DNA from: Larix sibirica
Lineage: Eukaryota > Streptophyta > Pinopsida > Pinales > Pinaceae
Assembly (NCBI GenBank): GCA_004151065.3
Contig: NWUY0304386716.1
Coordinates: 1-10,472 of the forward strand
Direction: 5' to 3'
DNA: 10,472 bases
Position numbers and translations under genes: made by a program. The notes below the pieces were generated by a model that did not search any database, was not told where the DNA came from, and worked only from the letters and a program-made list of their open reading frames with translations. This document shows, in pieces, positions 7,934 to 10,472 of the stretch (positions are counted from its first letter, which is position 1; each line of letters starts with the position of its first letter).

Positions 7934-10472
7934 ATGTCAAGGAATACTAGGTCTAAATCGGTCATGGATGATTTGAGAATAAAGGACCCTACCAATGGAA
8001 TATTTTTTGATACCGATGGGAGGGTTTCCGACACCTTTTTCCTAGACTGGTCTAGGATTTACTCCATATTTGAAAACAATGACTTTTCTGAAATCCAACA
8101 TGACCAATTATCCTACATTAACATTAACAAATCCAGAATTCATGCAATTGTGGCCAGGTCATCCCTAATGCCTTATACAGATGCGGTCAAATGGATTGTG
8201 GACAACACTGACCCTCTTGACCGTTCATTTAATGATATAAACCATACTTTGTTGTCCTGTTTTAAAACTGAAGTATTTTCTAGGGTTTATGCACTCAAAA
8301 CTCCCCAACAACTTCTTACAAAACAATTCCTAGAATATTTTGCAAGTTGTTTTAATTTTGATGAAACGATTAAGGCTTGGATGGAAAACCCTGCCATTTA
8401 TGTTCCAAAACCTGATAGGCAGTACATTGTTGCTTGGTTCAAAGAACCCTTTTCTTTATTGGAATCCATGTTATACAGATTATATGGGTTACCCAACTGT
8501 GGGTTCTTCAAGGCAGAATGGGCACCTATAGCACATCATATTTTCACCATTGGTGAATCCTTCAACTGGGCACAGATATTATCTATGGTTTTGAAAGAAG
8601 CTAGTGAAAAGTAAAAGAAGATCCCTGCTTCCAAGAAACCTTCATTCTACCTATCTGGTTATGTCATGGATGTTTTATGTTTAGCCTTCCCTTTTCCTAC
8701 CATGGGATGGAATTGGACCAGAGAAGGACCACCTGTCCATATTTAATGTTCAGTGTTATGGGAAGACAATTTTGTACCTCTCATTTATGACATATGTGAT
8801 TAATTTCTTGGATCCATTTATTACAAAATATTCAAATAGGATGCCCCCACATTCTCTTCACAGGAAAAGGAATTAATTTCTACTACAGGGGATTGGTATG
8901 TTGGAGAATATTTTTCTTACATCAGAATATGGGGCAGCAAAATAGTTCACCTTTTGCCTAGAATTGTGCCTGACATAATGGTTATTGAGGAAATTTCATT
9001 TCAAACTGTAATTGATGGTATCTTCCCTCGGTTCATTGGATCAAAGAGGAAAGGTTGGTCTAAGTTTCCCCTTTATCTTGGACCTTTGGTCATCCAGAAT
9101 TACACTCATGCCACTTTTCTTGGTAAAAGGGTTACAACTCTGAAGCTTGGGGAAGCTCCCAAAAGGATGCATGATCCCAAAGCATTCCTGGAAAATCACT
9201 TTTCTAAAGAACACATAAAGAGAAATTATTTGCATGAAACTGATATCAATGATTTTATTTATGAAAGTGCAAATTCATTTCAAGATGGCTTAATCAAAGC
9301 TTCCACTCAAGAAGAAAATGGATTCATCCATCAGTATCAGCAAGAGATTAAGATGAAGGTGCTGCAAGATAGAAATCTCAAACTCTCAGATGAAGAAAGG
9401 GCTCAGAAAGAGATGGTGGAGAGAAGCATAGGCAGCACATAAAAAACAAGTTAAGGCTTCTTTGCTTTTTACTTATCAACAGGAAGATAAGAAAGGAAAA
9501 TCTCCAATTGATGATTATCAACAGCCTTAGCCTATATAAAATATAAATGCTTTGATACAATCAGTTGAAGACATGAAGAAAAGCTTAGCCTTGATGAGTT
9601 ATGCTCTTGAAAACAAAGCTACTGCTACAACACCTCCAACTAAGAAGCAGAAAACAAAACCATCAGTAGTAGGGGATTAATTGTTGCAAGTTGATGACAG
9701 TGACCACGATGATGAGTTATCTCTCACCAACTTATCATTTCCAATTGTTATTTCTACTGATATGACAGTGACCACCTCAATATCCCAAGTTCTTTCTGAT
9801 CCAATTGAAGATCCATTGATAGAGGATTATATGTTATACATTCCCCTTCCTAAAATTACTGCCACCCTCACTATAACATACCCTCCACTTATTACCATTC
9901 CCACTATATTATCATATGTACCATCATCAACCCCTGTTGTTCCTCCTATTTCTCCATCTTCTCAACTTACTATTTCTATGAAGACTTCCTTCAGTTCAGT
10001 AGAAATACAAGTTTCTTCTGCATCTGTAGATCATGTAATTTCATCCATGATTTCCATTTCTTATCTTCATCCTTAACAAATACAACAACTGTTACCTCCT
10101 CATATCAACTAAGCATGCCTATCCCTACCCCTATTGTCTCACAACCCATGTCTTTAGTCACTGTCTCAGAAGTATTATCATCCACGTCTGAAGAGATGGC
10201 ATATTTTGGTGAAGATGCAGTGGTTTCTCTTGGTGAGTATTTCTGGAGCAAATCAGAGAAGGTAGTAGTGAAGAAGGGCTCTAAAAGAGCTAGAGAAAGA
10301 ACATTAGTCCAGGGTACTATTCCCAACTAGATCATATGGAAGAGAGCCTCCAAAGATGTTAAAATGGAAGATTTGGAAACATTTGCTGCTATGGGAGCCT
10401 TTACTGGTGCCAATTTTGATTATGTCACTACACTCAACAAAGAAATTGAAAAGAAAGAAGAAGAATTGCAAG
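7934..10472 (+). pseudogene. Large decayed gene of a second unknown family, running off the window
   Basis: I do not recognise this family. The first in-frame ATG (7934) gives MSRNTRSKSVMDDLRIKD, and the reading holds for about 845 codons. It is broken by stops at 8612, 8744, 8801 and 8837, a one-base shift near 9431, stops at 9528, 9537 and 9678, a second shift between about 10020 and 10074, and a stop at 10328. Residues 1 to ~460 look globular, rich in aromatic residues and with no membrane spans, for example YRLYGLPNCGFFKAEWAP and GDWYVGEYFSYIRIWGSK. About 460-560 is charged and probably helical (DEERAQKEMVER), followed by a basic KKQKTKP patch. An acidic DDSDHDDE stretch, then a Ser/Thr/Pro/Ile-rich low-complexity linker (about 610-720) and a basic KKGSKRARER patch follow. 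The window ends inside another helical stretch, LNKEIEKKEEELQ. No catalytic motif was seen. It is probably an element-borne or lineage-specific repetitive gene. Confidence 0.65.

Noticed and set aside
1-10472. LTR retrotransposon with paired long terminal repeats
   Set aside because: I saw no pair of long direct repeats with TG...CA ends, no clear primer-binding site and no protease, integrase or RNase H motif. The only long repeat pair found is inverted. A computed self-alignment would be needed to exclude a diverged pair.

Overview
This looks like a stretch of AT-rich, gene-poor nuclear DNA from a large plant genome. Recognisable pieces are the end of a CACTA-type DNA transposon, a decayed plant L1-like LINE and a weak trace of a pentatricopeptide-repeat (PPR) gene. 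The coding remnants have a style I associate with repetitive gymnosperm (possibly Cupressales/Taxus-like) DNA, but that lineage guess rests on an impression and no search was possible. I found no intact protein-coding gene, tRNA, rRNA, CRISPR array or bacterial-style operon.

Layout. (1) 1-123: terminus of a CACTA/EnSpm-like element. (2) 416-2320, plus strand: one long reading frame broken by about ten stop codons but no visible frameshift. It encodes an unrecognised protein with an N-terminal globular part and a lysine/glutamate-rich, coiled-coil-like C-terminal half. (3) 2517-2955, minus strand: a second, 3'-truncated copy of the same gene, with its leader to 3076. The two copies face each other tail to tail, so 296-854 and 2517-3076 form an inverted repeat with arms of about 560 bp and a spacer of about 1.66 kb. 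(4) 3077-3735: nothing recognisable. (5) 3736-4250, minus: a possible badly decayed PPR gene fragment. (6) 4251-4963: nothing recognisable. (7) 4964-6960, minus: a 5'-truncated LINE, with the end of the reverse transcriptase, a zinc-knuckle-like region and a possible A-tail. (8) 7101-7570: about seven diverged tandem units of roughly 63-80 bp carrying a GCGGATTGCGG core. (9) 7571-7933: a T-rich leader with a possible small intron. (10) 7934-10472 and beyond, plus: a second large unrecognised pseudogene with stops and two inferred frameshifts, running off the window.

Nothing suggests that these parts form one working system. The two unknown families are the most novel content. Both are long and lack recognisable enzymatic motifs, and both end in charged, helical or low-complexity tails. 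The first is present twice within 3 kb together with its leader, which fits a dispersed repeat or transposable-element-associated gene family. The inverted pair, if transcribed through, could fold into long double-stranded RNA and feed small-RNA silencing; that is inference.
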